This document shows, piece after piece, positions 17,783-26,339 of a DNA stretch of 64,000 nt (positions are counted from its first letter, which is position 1; the number at the start of each line of letters is the position of its first letter). The position numbers and the translations under genes are program-made. The DNA comes from Candidatus Sumerlaea chitinivorans. Its GTDB lineage: Bacteria; Sumerlaeota; Sumerlaeia; Sumerlaeales; Sumerlaeaceae. The notes beneath the pieces are model-generated. The model made no database searches, was not told the origin of the DNA, and was given only the letters and a program-made list of their open reading frames with translations. The stretch is taken from NCBI GenBank assembly GCA_003290465.1, contig CP030759.1:2926572-2990571 (forward strand). The letters run 5' to 3'.

Positions 17783-19675
17783 ATGCGCACCACGATTCTT
17801 ATCGCCGCACTCATAGTCGCGCTGAAATTGGCAGTGGCGGCTTCCGCCCAGTCCGAGGTTCTGTGTTCTACGCTCTTGCCAACAGGAGAAGAAACAACCG
17901 CTCCGGCGCTATCGGAATTCTCAGTCCAGCAGGCGGCCTCGTCGGAAGCGCGAATGCTTTTGCCCGCCTATCCCTTGCGTTCGCCCGGTGGACGGCCCCT
18001 CCGCGAACCCGATGACAACTGGGTAGAAGCGACTCTTGCGCGCATGACGCTCGATGACAAACTTGGGCAAATGATCATGCCCTCCTACAGCGCGTCCACC
18101 GCGGATAGCATGGTCACCACCTATCGGGTGGGGGGATTCATTTTCTTGGGCAACTCGAATATCGCATCGGACCTGCATGCTGCCACAACCCACCTCCAAG
18201 GAATTACGTCGGTGCCATTGATCTTTGCGATTGATTGCGAAGCCGGGCTTGGCGCGCGGGTGACAAATGCTACCCGCATGCCACTTAACATGGCAGTGGG
18301 GGCTTCTCAGCGTAAGGATCTTGCGGGCCTTGCCGGCCGGGTCACTGCTCGCGAGTGCAGATCCGTCGGTATCCACATTGGTTTTGGGCCGGTGCTCGAC
18401 GTCAACACGGAGCCCATCAACCCCATCATTGGGGTTCGCTCTTATAGCGATTCTCCGCAACTCGTCGCGAAAATGGCGGAAGCGTACGTCGAAGGGGCGC
18501 GCAGCGAAGGGTTGCTATGTACGTTCAAACACTTCCCCGGCCACGGCGCCACCACCGGTGACTCCCACAATTCTTTGCCCGTCGTGAGCATTCCGTGCGA
18601 CGAATTGGAAGCTAATCACGTTTTCCCCTATCGCGAGCTACTCGGGCGCGGACTTGGCGATCTTGTGATGAGTGCGCACGTTTGGTATGAATGCCTCGAT
18701 CCGGGAAGCACAGCTTGGCCCGCCACTCTTTCCACGAATGCGCTGACGGGGATTTTGCGCACGGAGCTCGGCTACCAAGGGGCGGTCATTTCGGATTCAT
18801 TCGGGATGGCAGGGCTTCTGCAGGCAGCAAACACCTACGATGCCGCTCGGATTGGCGTGCAAGCCGGACTCGACATTATCCTCATGCCGACGAACGTAAG
18901 CGATGCCATTGCGGGGTTACGCGATGCGGTGCAGGGCGGACAGATTCCGCAGGCGCGCATTGACCAAGCTGTGCGGCGAATCCTTCGCCTGAAAAGTCGT
19001 GTCGGAATGCCGGAGGAAACCACAGTGCCCGCGAGCCGAATGACGGCCACAATTGGTCACCCGGATCATCTTGCGATCGCAGCCGCGCTTGCGCAGAGCG
19101 CCATCTGTACGGCTCGCGTCCAACCCGGCGAGTTTCCGATCCAGCCGCAGCACAAGGTGCTTTGCCTCTCGCTCGATGCCTCGTCCTCGATCTTCTATCT
19201 CTACTCGGGAAGCTTTTTCATGAACGCCTTTGCGGAGCTGCATGCGAATGTGACGACGCAAACGGTCAGTACCTCAATCAGTGCTTCGCAACGTGCAGCA
19301 ATCGTCTCCAATTCCGCTAACTTTGACCGCGTCGTTGTGATCAGTCGCGACTGGAAGCCAACAATCGCGTCTGCTCAGGTGGCCCTTGTCCAAGCCCTGA
19401 TCGATGCCGGACGTTCTGTTGCCTACTGCTCGTTCGGGAGCCCGTACCACATCAACCAGTTTGCGAATCTCCGCAATTTCTACTGTGGATTCTCAAGCCA
19501 CTACGAGACGCAGCGGGAGATGGCGCGTGTGTTGCTTGGGCTGTCGCAGCCGCAGGGGACGTGGCCGGTTGTGCAGCCCGACGGCTCTCCTCCAGCGCCT
19601 TGGCGTGAGCAAATTCCGACCGCGTCTTCCGTCACGGACTGGGATGCTTATGTGGAAAAAGCCGCCGAGCGGTAG
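17783..19675 (+). CDS. Secreted GH3 glycosidase, beta-N-acetylhexosaminidase (NagZ-like)
   Basis: A 630-residue protein. The start at 17783 gives a clean signal peptide (MRTTILIAALIVALKLAVAA, cleavage near SAQS); an open frame extends upstream into the RNase gene, but that part has no meaning. The GH3 barrel spans about 85-390. KHFPGHGATTGDSH (residues 249-262) is the His/Asp acid-base motif of the NagZ subfamily, and Asp338 in VISDSFGM is the predicted nucleophile. The C-terminal half is an alpha/beta domain like that of two-domain GH3 enzymes, so the protein is longer than cytoplasmic NagZ (about 340 residues). It would remove terminal GlcNAc from chitin oligomers or muropeptides outside the cytoplasm. 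A beta-glucosidase activity is less likely, given the motif. Confidence 0.9.
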   Translation: MRTTILIAALIVALKLAVAASAQSEVLCSTLLPTGEETTAPALSEFSVQQAASSEARMLLPAYPLRSPGGRPLREPDDNWVEATLARMTLDDKLGQMIMPSYSASTADSMVTTYRVGGFIFLGNSNIASDLHAATTHLQGITSVPLIFAIDCEAGLGARVTNATRMPLNMAVGASQRKDLAGLAGRVTARECRSVGIHIGFGPVLDVNTEPINPIIGVRSYSDSPQLVAKMAEAYVEGARSEGLLCTFKHFPGHGATTGDSHNSLPVVSIPCDELEANHVFPYRELLGRGLGDLVMSAHVWYECLDPGSTAWPATLSTNALTGILRTELGYQGAVISDSFGMAGLLQAANTYDAARIGVQAGLDIILMPTNVSDAIAGLRDAVQGGQIPQARIDQAVRRILRLKSRVGMPEETTVPASRMTATIGHPDHLAIAAALAQSAICTARVQPGEFPIQPQHKVLCLSLDASSSIFYLYSGSFFMNAFAELHANVTTQTVSTSISASQRAAIVSNSANFDRVVVISRDWKPTIASAQVALVQALIDAGRSVAYCSFGSPYHINQFANLRNFYCGFSSHYETQREMARVLLGLSQPQGTWPVVQPDGSPPAPWREQIPTASSVTDWDAYVEKAAER

Positions 19676-19788
19676 AGAGATGCGAGAGGGAAGTTAAAGC
19701 GTGATCCACTGGGGGGTGTGAGAAGAGCCACTTTGTGATTGGAGAAAACAATTCGGAGCTTCGCAGGTGGTGGAGAAGCGCTTAGGGG

Positions 19789-21567
19789 TCAACCGACCCG
19801 CTGTGCTTCTTGTGCGGCGAGATCTTCCTCCAGCATGTAGCGACGGAAGAAGTCGTAGAATTGTGTGTGATGTCGCACGCTTGAGAAATCCCATGTAATA
19901 TGCGGGGGAACCAGAATGAACGCGCCCGTTTCGTCATCTGTCCATCCGCTATGAGCACCGAGTTCGTAGGAGTAGCTCACGTTGCCGGAGGGACTGCCGC
20001 CACCCCAAAAGCAGATATCGCCGGCACGTGGGTAGAGCGTGAGGCGCCGAATGTCTTCCATAATGCGTTTGCGATTCGGAGACCGGTCGAAAGGCAGCCA
20101 CCCCTCAGTCCTCACAGAATAGGAGCCCAAGTAGGCTCGTCCAAGGCGCGACTTGACGATCACGTCGCCTGAAGCGGTACGCATGGAAATCATTCCAATT
20201 GCAGGATGTGTGCTGAGACGATCCGTCAGGCCGGGGTGCATTTGCTCAATCTCTTCATAAGTGAGCGGACGCTCGATGTGGGTCCAGTACGCAAAGGCTA
20301 CTGGCCCCGACGACACAACGAACACATCGAGCAAAACATCGAGATCCTCGTGAGCCTGTTCTTTTAGGAGTTTCTTTTGCATCCGGCGAATGTAGGCGCG
20401 TAGCGGTCGGCGGAAAAGCCGAGGCATGCTTCGCTCGAGACGAATCAGCCCTTCGAGTGTGGCAGAGATTTGCGCCCCGCGGCTATCCTTTTGAGTGTGG
20501 CTCTCGACGAGAAGCCCATTGAGCTGGGTTTGAAGGTACTCACCGAGCGTCTCACCCGTGAGGTATTCAAACGGTAGCACAGCGCACTGGCCATGATCGG
20601 AAAGCACAAAGAAGTCGTATTCGCGCTCGGCGAAGAGGGTCGCTTTGTAGATCCGCTCGATACAACGATCGATACCGCGCAGGGTCCAGCGTGCGACCGC
20701 ACTATCTGGACCGCGCACGTGCGAGTGCTCATCGTAGCCCAGAAAATTGAGGTAAACCACCGGAACTCGTCGGTAGATGTCAATGACCGCACCCAAAGTG
20801 ATGAGCTCGCGTGTGACGATCGTGAGAATAACGCGCAACGCGATGAACTCGAGTTCCCTGCGAATGGTTCCCCGCTGGAAGAACCACATTACTGTGTCGT
20901 AGACACCCAGCAAGAGTTCCAGCGCGACTAAGAACAAGATCTTGGCAATGACCAAAACGTTAAGGAAGCTCAGCAGGAGAATATCCCATACGCGGAACAC
21001 GAAGCGCCAGCGCTGAGGTGCCAGCAGGGTACTAAATACAAAAAGGGCCGCTTCCGCCCCGCCCGTAAAGACGCAACTGAAGACACTCCCATTCTTGAGT
21101 AGGCCGGGCTTTTGGAAGCTTTGCTCGATTCGATGGGCACAGTCGCTATAGCCCATCCGGTAATAATAGTGCTCGCGTTTATCGTAGAACTGAAACCCCG
21201 GGATATTGTCGTTGCTGCCGTAAAACAATCCCCCTTGGAAAGCTGGTGTCGAGGTGGGCACTTCGCTGTAGAAGCGATGGGCCTTGAGCTTGCCCGACTT
21301 CACCAGCGAATTCAAAAATGGGAGCTGATGGTGGCGCATGGCGCGCAACATGCGCCGGTAGGAGAGCCCATCTATTTGCACCACGACAAAGCCTCGGCGC
21401 TGTGGGTCCACCGGACTAAATGGGATCCCCATTCGCCGCAAGAGCGCTGGGCCCCGCGTAAACGTCCGGTTGAAGAAACGCCGGATCGCGCGAAGGCGTT
21501 GTCGGAGACGATCAAACATCTCGCTAATTATAGCAAAGAACCCCGAGGATTGCTCATTCTCCACCAC
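19789..21567 (-). CDS. Membrane-embedded alkaline-phosphatase-superfamily enzyme
   Basis: A 592-residue member of the type I phosphodiesterase/alkaline phosphatase superfamily. The metal and nucleophile residues are in order: VVVQIDGLSY (Asp), a PTSTPAFQGG segment with the nucleophile Thr or Ser, NFLGYDEHSH (Asp and His), SDHGQ (Asp and His) and GAHSGWTDDE (His). Between the nucleophile and the GYDEHSH motif lie two or three hydrophobic segments (LLLSFLNVLVIAKILFLVALELLLGV and neighbours), so the catalytic domain is split by membrane helices. Such enzymes hydrolyse or transfer phospho- or sulfo-groups; the substrate is unknown. The GTG start at 21567 is uncertain; an ATG at 21519 is an alternative and is preceded by a TATAAT-like sequence. 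It is convergent with the GH3 gene and divergent from the TPR lipoprotein gene. Confidence 0.82.
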   Translation of the reverse strand: MVENEQSSGFFAIISEMFDRLRQRLRAIRRFFNRTFTRGPALLRRMGIPFSPVDPQRRGFVVVQIDGLSYRRMLRAMRHHQLPFLNSLVKSGKLKAHRFYSEVPTSTPAFQGGLFYGSNDNIPGFQFYDKREHYYYRMGYSDCAHRIEQSFQKPGLLKNGSVFSCVFTGGAEAALFVFSTLLAPQRWRFVFRVWDILLLSFLNVLVIAKILFLVALELLLGVYDTVMWFFQRGTIRRELEFIALRVILTIVTRELITLGAVIDIYRRVPVVYLNFLGYDEHSHVRGPDSAVARWTLRGIDRCIERIYKATLFAEREYDFFVLSDHGQCAVLPFEYLTGETLGEYLQTQLNGLLVESHTQKDSRGAQISATLEGLIRLERSMPRLFRRPLRAYIRRMQKKLLKEQAHEDLDVLLDVFVVSSGPVAFAYWTHIERPLTYEEIEQMHPGLTDRLSTHPAIGMISMRTASGDVIVKSRLGRAYLGSYSVRTEGWLPFDRSPNRKRIMEDIRRLTLYPRAGDICFWGGGSPSGNVSYSYELGAHSGWTDDETGAFILVPPHITWDFSSVRHHTQFYDFFRRYMLEEDLAAQEAQRVG

Positions 21568-21675
21568 CGATTTTCAGCCTTGCTGGCGTATTGCGTTTGA
21601 CAAGCAGGCTAAAGGCTTTCATCACCGACGTTGTTTTGTCACACATATTTTAGTCAGGAATAGGAACCTAACGTG

Positions 21676-22950
21676 ATGCACAAGCGATGGACCCTGTTTG
21701 TAGCCGTGGGAGCGGCAGTCCTCATGCTTTCCGGCTGTGCCCAGCGCGGACCAGAAGAACGTCTGGAGAAGGTCGCACAGCTTTATCAGAAGCGAGATTT
21801 GCTTGGGGCCCGCCTCGAAGCGAAAGAGCTTGTCCAAAAATATCCCGAGTCAAAGGAAGCGCTCACTGCCCGCTTTGTGCTGGCGCAGGTCTATCTGCAA
21901 GACCGCCAGCCCGACGAAGCCCTTGCCGAGCTCGAGCAAGTTTTAGCCCGCACGACCCAAAAGGACCAGATGGGAATCCAAGCGCTCGCGATGACGCTCG
22001 ATATCCTGAAGCGTAGCCAGCGTTTCGAGGAAGCGTACAAGCTCATCGACAAGTACCAAAAAGAATACGCGAACGACGCCATCACGTCGCTGCAGTTGAC
22101 TGTAGCTCGGGCCGACACGATGGCCGAGGCGGGCGAAACCACCCGCGCACGCGAGCTTCTGGTGAGCTTGATGGAGCAGAGCACCTCGCCCATGGAGCGG
22201 CGCCAATTCCGTTCCCTGATCGGCGAGACGTTCATGCGCGAACGCGCCGCTCTCGAAGCAGCCCGCTTCTTCGAAAGCATGTTTGAATCTGCGTCCACCG
22301 ATGATGACAAGCGCGATATTGCCCTGCGGGCGGCGTGGTTCTATGCGGCCGCCGATGACTACCAGAGCTCGCGCAAATGGGCGGAGCGCGCTACCGAGCT
22401 CTTTGCCAAAGCGATCGAGCAAGAGCTGGATGCTGCCGAGAAATCTTCACTCGCCCACAGCCTTGGGTATCTGTACATGCAGATCGGCAACCTGCGGGGA
22501 GCGGAAGAGGTGCTTCGCGCCGTCTTCAATTCGCCTGCGACGACAATGGAAGAGTTGCCGCGCTTGGTTAACGAGCTTGTGATGGTGTTCCTGCGGCAGG
22601 GAAAAGCCGACGATGCAATCGCTTTCCTGAAAGAAGCTGCCGAGCGCTATCCACAATCTCCGCTTGCGCAGGACGCAGCCCGGCTCGAAAGCTTCAAGGC
22701 TCAGGGGAAACTCGACACTGTGGACACGTCGCCCCTCGTGATGAAGTGGTCTGCCGATCCGCTGCTTTCGCTCGATCCGGCTTTGCTCCCCAAGGCTGAT
22801 GCAGCAACTTCGGGTCCGGCGGCGCGTAGTGCCGAGCAGCCACAGGCGAGCAATGAAGGAATCACGCAGGAGCCGGCGCAAGAAGGCGCAAAAGCCGCGA
22901 CCGAGGCTGCTCCCGGAAAAGCCGACGAAACGACCACGAAATCCGACTAG
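21676..22950 (+). CDS. TPR-repeat lipoprotein
   Basis: A 424-residue lipoprotein. The signal sequence ends in the lipobox LMLSGC (Cys21). The mature protein is made of TPR-like helical pairs (for example ARFVLAQVYLQDRQPDEALAELEQVL), about eight to ten repeats to residue 350. An Ala/Pro/Glu-rich disordered tail of about 70 residues follows. ATG at 21676, one codon after a GTG, has AGGA about 10 bases upstream. It probably anchors or assembles an envelope complex, in the manner of BamD or secretion-system TPR lipoproteins, but no partner is evident. It is a single gene between divergent and convergent neighbours. Confidence 0.85.
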   Translation: MHKRWTLFVAVGAAVLMLSGCAQRGPEERLEKVAQLYQKRDLLGARLEAKELVQKYPESKEALTARFVLAQVYLQDRQPDEALAELEQVLARTTQKDQMGIQALAMTLDILKRSQRFEEAYKLIDKYQKEYANDAITSLQLTVARADTMAEAGETTRARELLVSLMEQSTSPMERRQFRSLIGETFMRERAALEAARFFESMFESASTDDDKRDIALRAAWFYAAADDYQSSRKWAERATELFAKAIEQELDAAEKSSLAHSLGYLYMQIGNLRGAEEVLRAVFNSPATTMEELPRLVNELVMVFLRQGKADDAIAFLKEAAERYPQSPLAQDAARLESFKAQGKLDTVDTSPLVMKWSADPLLSLDPALLPKADAATSGPAARSAEQPQASNEGITQEPAQEGAKAATEAAPGKADETTTKSD

Positions 22951-23137
22951 GAGTCATCGAAATCGCTGCTGGACTGCAGCAGCACCAATAGCCGGGGTGT
23001 TCAGCGAACTACGTCGCTGGCCCCCGGTTTGCTTCTTTTACGCGCATCGGCGGCTTGCCAACCGCGGGATACGAGCGAAATGTTTCCAGCGATCCCAGAC
23101 GTCAGCGCGAACAGGACGGAGAGAGGTGGGCAAGCGG

Positions 23138-24169
23138 CTACATCGCCTCGGAGTCCGCGTGTTCGAACTCCTCCCATTCCAGCCCCTTGTGATACTTGAG
23201 AGAGGTCATAAGAATGAAGAGGAAGCCGAGGGCAACACTGAAGAACAATGTGCAGAATCGGATGAGAATCACAGCAGGCGCGCTTTGATAGGGGGGGACG
23301 CCAAGAATCGAAAGCATGATCGCCATCGTGGTTTCAAACCCGCCGATTCCGCCAGGGAGAAAGAAAAGAAATCCCCCGAAAATCGTGGCCATACAAAAAA
23401 TAAAAGTGGCTTGGCTGAAAGTGACGGAGGTGGCGCCTACGCCGTGAAGAATCCAGTAGAGTGCCAGACACTCAAACGACCACGAGAAAGCGGCCAACCC
23501 GGTAGTGATCGCAAGATTCCGCACGGTCAGAAGCGGGTAGGTGGCGTAGTAAACCTTGCGCATTTTGTGCATGACCTTGCGCAGCGCCCCCACCTTCCCT
23601 AAGGCGAAAAGCAGGCCATAAAACCAACGCTTCTGACGAAGCACCCATACCAGCACAACCATGAATGCAGCCGAAAAGATGAGGAACCCGTAAATAAAAG
23701 AGCTCGTCAGCCAGCTTTGATCGTTGTGGGATTGAACCGCCGTGGCGAAGCCGCTCAGTGCCGCACCCGCCAACACAATCATTCCTAAGAGATCCGAAAG
23801 TCGCTCGCAAAACACCAAAGGAACGGTCCGGCGCATCTTCTGATCGAAATACTCTTTGTACATGAACGGTTTGATCAGCTCGCCCACCCGCCCCGGCGAG
23901 ATACACATCGAGTAGCCACTAAAGAAGACAAGGAAACTTCCGAAGCGCGGAACCCGAATCCCAGCCATACGTCGGAAGTAGTCCCACTTCAGCTCGCGGA
24001 TCCAAAGATTCATGAGCACCGCACCAAGGATCAGCGGCAAATGGCGCCATGGGAATTGGCGCAACGTTTGCACGTTCTTACGCGCGTCACTCCAAATGAC
24101 GAAAGCGGTGTAAAAAAGCACCGCAAAAATCAGGATCCAGATGATTCTTTTGATAATTGGGTTTTTCAT
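23138..24169 (-). CDS. UPF0104/LPG-synthase TM-type integral membrane protein
   Basis: A 343-residue polytopic protein with about eight transmembrane helices. The SPGRVGELIKPF segment near residue 95 and a late GGIGGFETTMA segment are hallmarks of the lysylphosphatidylglycerol-synthase TM region family (YbhN-like, COG0392), whose members include lipid flippases and proteins linked to polyprenyl-glycan export. It has no C-terminal aminoacyl-transfer domain. The start is the ATG at 24169 (MKNPIIKRIIWIL), at the first membrane helix; the frame extends 37 codons upstream without homology. The ribosome-binding site is weak. A role in moving a lipid or lipid-linked sugar across the inner membrane is inferred from family. 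Confidence 0.85.
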   Translation of the reverse strand: MKNPIIKRIIWILIFAVLFYTAFVIWSDARKNVQTLRQFPWRHLPLILGAVLMNLWIRELKWDYFRRMAGIRVPRFGSFLVFFSGYSMCISPGRVGELIKPFMYKEYFDQKMRRTVPLVFCERLSDLLGMIVLAGAALSGFATAVQSHNDQSWLTSSFIYGFLIFSAAFMVVLVWVLRQKRWFYGLLFALGKVGALRKVMHKMRKVYYATYPLLTVRNLAITTGLAAFSWSFECLALYWILHGVGATSVTFSQATFIFCMATIFGGFLFFLPGGIGGFETTMAIMLSILGVPPYQSAPAVILIRFCTLFFSVALGFLFILMTSLKYHKGLEWEEFEHADSEAM

Positions 24170-24312
24170 ACGCCAATAAGTGATCAACACACAAAAGGAC
24201 GTTGAGCGGTGAGAGCAAGCAGAAATGGTTTGCGACGCCTGGGGCGAAGAGCCAAAGATGGGAATTGGTACTTCGTCCATGCGACGTCGAACAGAAAAAG
24301 GAGTTCCGCTTC

Positions 24313-24756
24313 ATGGAAGTCATCCTCTTTGAAAACGTGAAAGGTCTTGGATTTCAGGGCGATCGCGTCAAGGTCTCGGAAGGTTACTTCAGGAATTTCC
24401 TGAAGCCGCGCGGGCTCGCGGCTGAAGCCACTCCCGCCAATATCCAGCGTTTCGAAAAGATGAAGCAGCGCAAGCTTGAGCTTGCGGCTGCGAAAGCGGC
24501 TGAGGCGCGCGAGATCGCAAAACGGATCGAAAACCTCACGGTGACCATCAAGGCTAAGGCAGGGGAAAGCGATCGGCTTTTTGGTTCGGTCACGACCCAA
24601 GACATCGCCGAGGCCCTCGCGCAGGCCGGATATACCATTGACCGCAAGCATATCGAGATCGAGGAGCCGATCAAGAAGCTTGGCGTTCACACGGTGACGC
24701 TGCGGTTGCACCCAGAGGTCGTCAGTAAGCTGAAAGTGATTGTTGAGCGCGCATGA
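24313..24756 (+). CDS. rplI: 50S ribosomal protein L9
   Basis: A 147-residue protein of normal L9 length. The N-terminal domain (MEVILFENVKGLGFQGDRVKV, NFLKPRGLA) binds 23S rRNA. The long connecting helix and the C-terminal domain (VTIKAKAGESDRLFGSVTTQDIAEAL) match the family. ATG at 24313 with AAGGAG 9 bases upstream. The usual partners rpsF, ssb and rpsR are not beside it; it lies alone, divergent from a membrane protein gene. Confidence 0.98.
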   Translation: MEVILFENVKGLGFQGDRVKVSEGYFRNFLKPRGLAAEATPANIQRFEKMKQRKLELAAAKAAEAREIAKRIENLTVTIKAKAGESDRLFGSVTTQDIAEALAQAGYTIDRKHIEIEEPIKKLGVHTVTLRLHPEVVSKLKVIVERA

Positions 24757-25129
24757 GAACAGGTCGGGCTGCAATCTGGGGCGTCCGAGTCTGAGTGCCA
24801 CCGCGTGTGTGGTTGGATCCCACAAGTCGAATTCGGACGAGGCAAGAGGAGTGCTGCAGTCGGCCATAATTTTCAAAAATGAAATTCAAACTGGTCGTTA
24901 CCGCACTCCAGTAGGCTGAGGCACTGCCAACCCAAGCGGTCGGTCGTGATGGGTGGGCAAGCGCGGCGTCCGATCAAAATAGTCACTTTGTTTCTTGGGT
25001 CACTTGCCTTTGAGGGCAGGCATTCAAGAGAGGACACAAAAAAAGTTTGTGGGCGGAACGGTGGTGTTCCGCCCACATTTTTATAATCGTTTGGCCAGTG
25101 CCAAAAGCCAACGCTGGTGCTTAGAGGAT
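24757..25129. other. Convergent intergenic region
   Basis: About 370 bases between the ends of rplI and ilvC. It holds the hairpin terminator at 25049-25076. I find no other gene, RNA or repeat in the remainder. Confidence 0.5.
25049..25076. terminator. Bidirectional intrinsic terminator between rplI and ilvC
   Basis: GTGGGCGGAAC pairs perfectly with GTTCCGCCCAC across a 6-base loop. Read on the plus strand it is followed by ATTTTTATA. Read on the minus strand it is followed, after AAAC, by a run of seven T. It sits 54 bases past the ilvC stop and should end both convergent transcripts. Confidence 0.88.
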
Positions 25130-26203
25130 TTACTTCTTCCGCGAAGTAGCTTTCTTTTTTGCCGGCGCAGCTTTTTTGGCAGGCGCGGGTGCGCTCTTTG
25201 TGGCCCCACCTTTTTGGCTCAGCCAACTCATCATGGAGCGAAGTTGCTCACCCACTTTTTCGATCGGATGCTCGAGGCCCTGGCGCTTGAGCGCCCGATA
25301 GACCGGCCTCCCAGCTTGGTTTTCAAGGATCCACTCGCGTGCAAACTGACCGCTCTGGATCTCGGCGAGGATCTTCTTCATTTCCGCGACCACGGCGTCG
25401 TTGATGATGCGTGGCCCGCGCGTGAGATCTCCATACTCCGCCGTGTCGCTGATCGAGTAGCGCATGTTGCTGATGCCCTTTTCATAGATGAGATCCACGA
25501 TGAGCTTCACTTCGTGGCAGCACTCAAAATAGGCGATTTCGGGCTGGTAGCCTGCCGCCACGAGGGTTTCGAAACCTTTCATGATCAAGCTTGTCAGGCC
25601 GCCGCATAGCACCACCTGCTCGCCAAAGAGGTCCGTTTCGGTCTCTTCTTTGAACGTGGTTTCGAGGACGCCCGCGCGGGTAGCCCCGATGGCTCGTGCA
25701 TGCGCTAACGCAAGTTCTTTCGCTTTGCCCGTGGCATTTTGCTGGATTGCGATGAGCGCAGGAACTCCGCCACCTTCCACAAAAACGCGGCGCACGAGAT
25801 GCCCCGGCCCCTTCGGTGCCACCATGTAAACGTCCACATCCGGCGGGGGGACGATGGTTCCAAAGTGAATGTTGAAACCGTGCGACCAGACGAGAGCTTT
25901 TCCGGCCCGCAGGTTGGGTTTGATGTCTTTCTCATAGACGAAACGTTGAATCTCGTCTGGGAGAAGGATCTGGATCACGTCGGCCTTTGCGGCAGCTTCT
26001 GCTGCACTCATCGGCTTGAAGCCGTGCGACACGGCAAGCTCATAGTTCGGTGTGCCCGGCAACTCACTGATAATGACACGCACGCCACTGTCGCGCATGT
26101 TTTGCGCTTGGGCGTGGCCTTGGCTGCCGTAGCCAATGACGGCGACCGTCTTGCCCTGAAGCGGGGCAAGGCTTGCGTCCTTGTCGTAGTACATCTGTAC
26201 CAT
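25130..26203 (-). CDS. ilvC: Ketol-acid reductoisomerase
   Basis: A 357-residue class I KARI, which converts acetolactate or acetohydroxybutyrate to the dihydroxy acid in valine, leucine and isoleucine synthesis. GYGSQGHAQ (24-32) binds the cofactor. The magnesium-binding acids are in [17 protein letters not shown] and [16 protein letters not shown]. The cofactor-specificity loop reads [12 protein letters not shown] (46-57) and lacks the Arg and two Ser that bind the NADPH phosphate in most class I enzymes. The C-terminus has an extra tail of about 27 residues rich in Lys, Ala and Pro, past the usual end. ATG start with GAAAGGAC upstream. No other ilv or leu gene is adjacent, and I see no leader peptide. 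Confidence 0.97.
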   Translation of the reverse strand: MVQMYYDKDASLAPLQGKTVAVIGYGSQGHAQAQNMRDSGVRVIISELPGTPNYELAVSHGFKPMSAAEAAAKADVIQILLPDEIQRFVYEKDIKPNLRAGKALVWSHGFNIHFGTIVPPPDVDVYMVAPKGPGHLVRRVFVEGGGVPALIAIQQNATGKAKELALAHARAIGATRAGVLETTFKEETETDLFGEQVVLCGGLTSLIMKGFETLVAAGYQPEIAYFECCHEVKLIVDLIYEKGISNMRYSISDTAEYGDLTRGPRIINDAVVAEMKKILAEIQSGQFAREWILENQAGRPVYRALKRQGLEHPIEKVGEQLRSMMSWLSQKGGATKSAPAPAKKAAPAKKKATSRKK

Positions 26204-26339
26204 GGCTACAAAAGTCCTTTCTCGAAAGGTTGATTACGACCAGAAGTCCAAAGAGCTGGGACGACTGTCAAAGCATTTGTCCAACTCAAGGCCGCTAAAG
26301 TGATATTTCAGTCCCGCGCGTGGCGCTTGGTTTCCAAGC

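Noticed and set aside
26204-26339. Attenuator or leader peptide before ilvC
   Set aside because: No short frame with repeated Leu, Val or Ile codons and no attenuator hairpin with T-run was seen.
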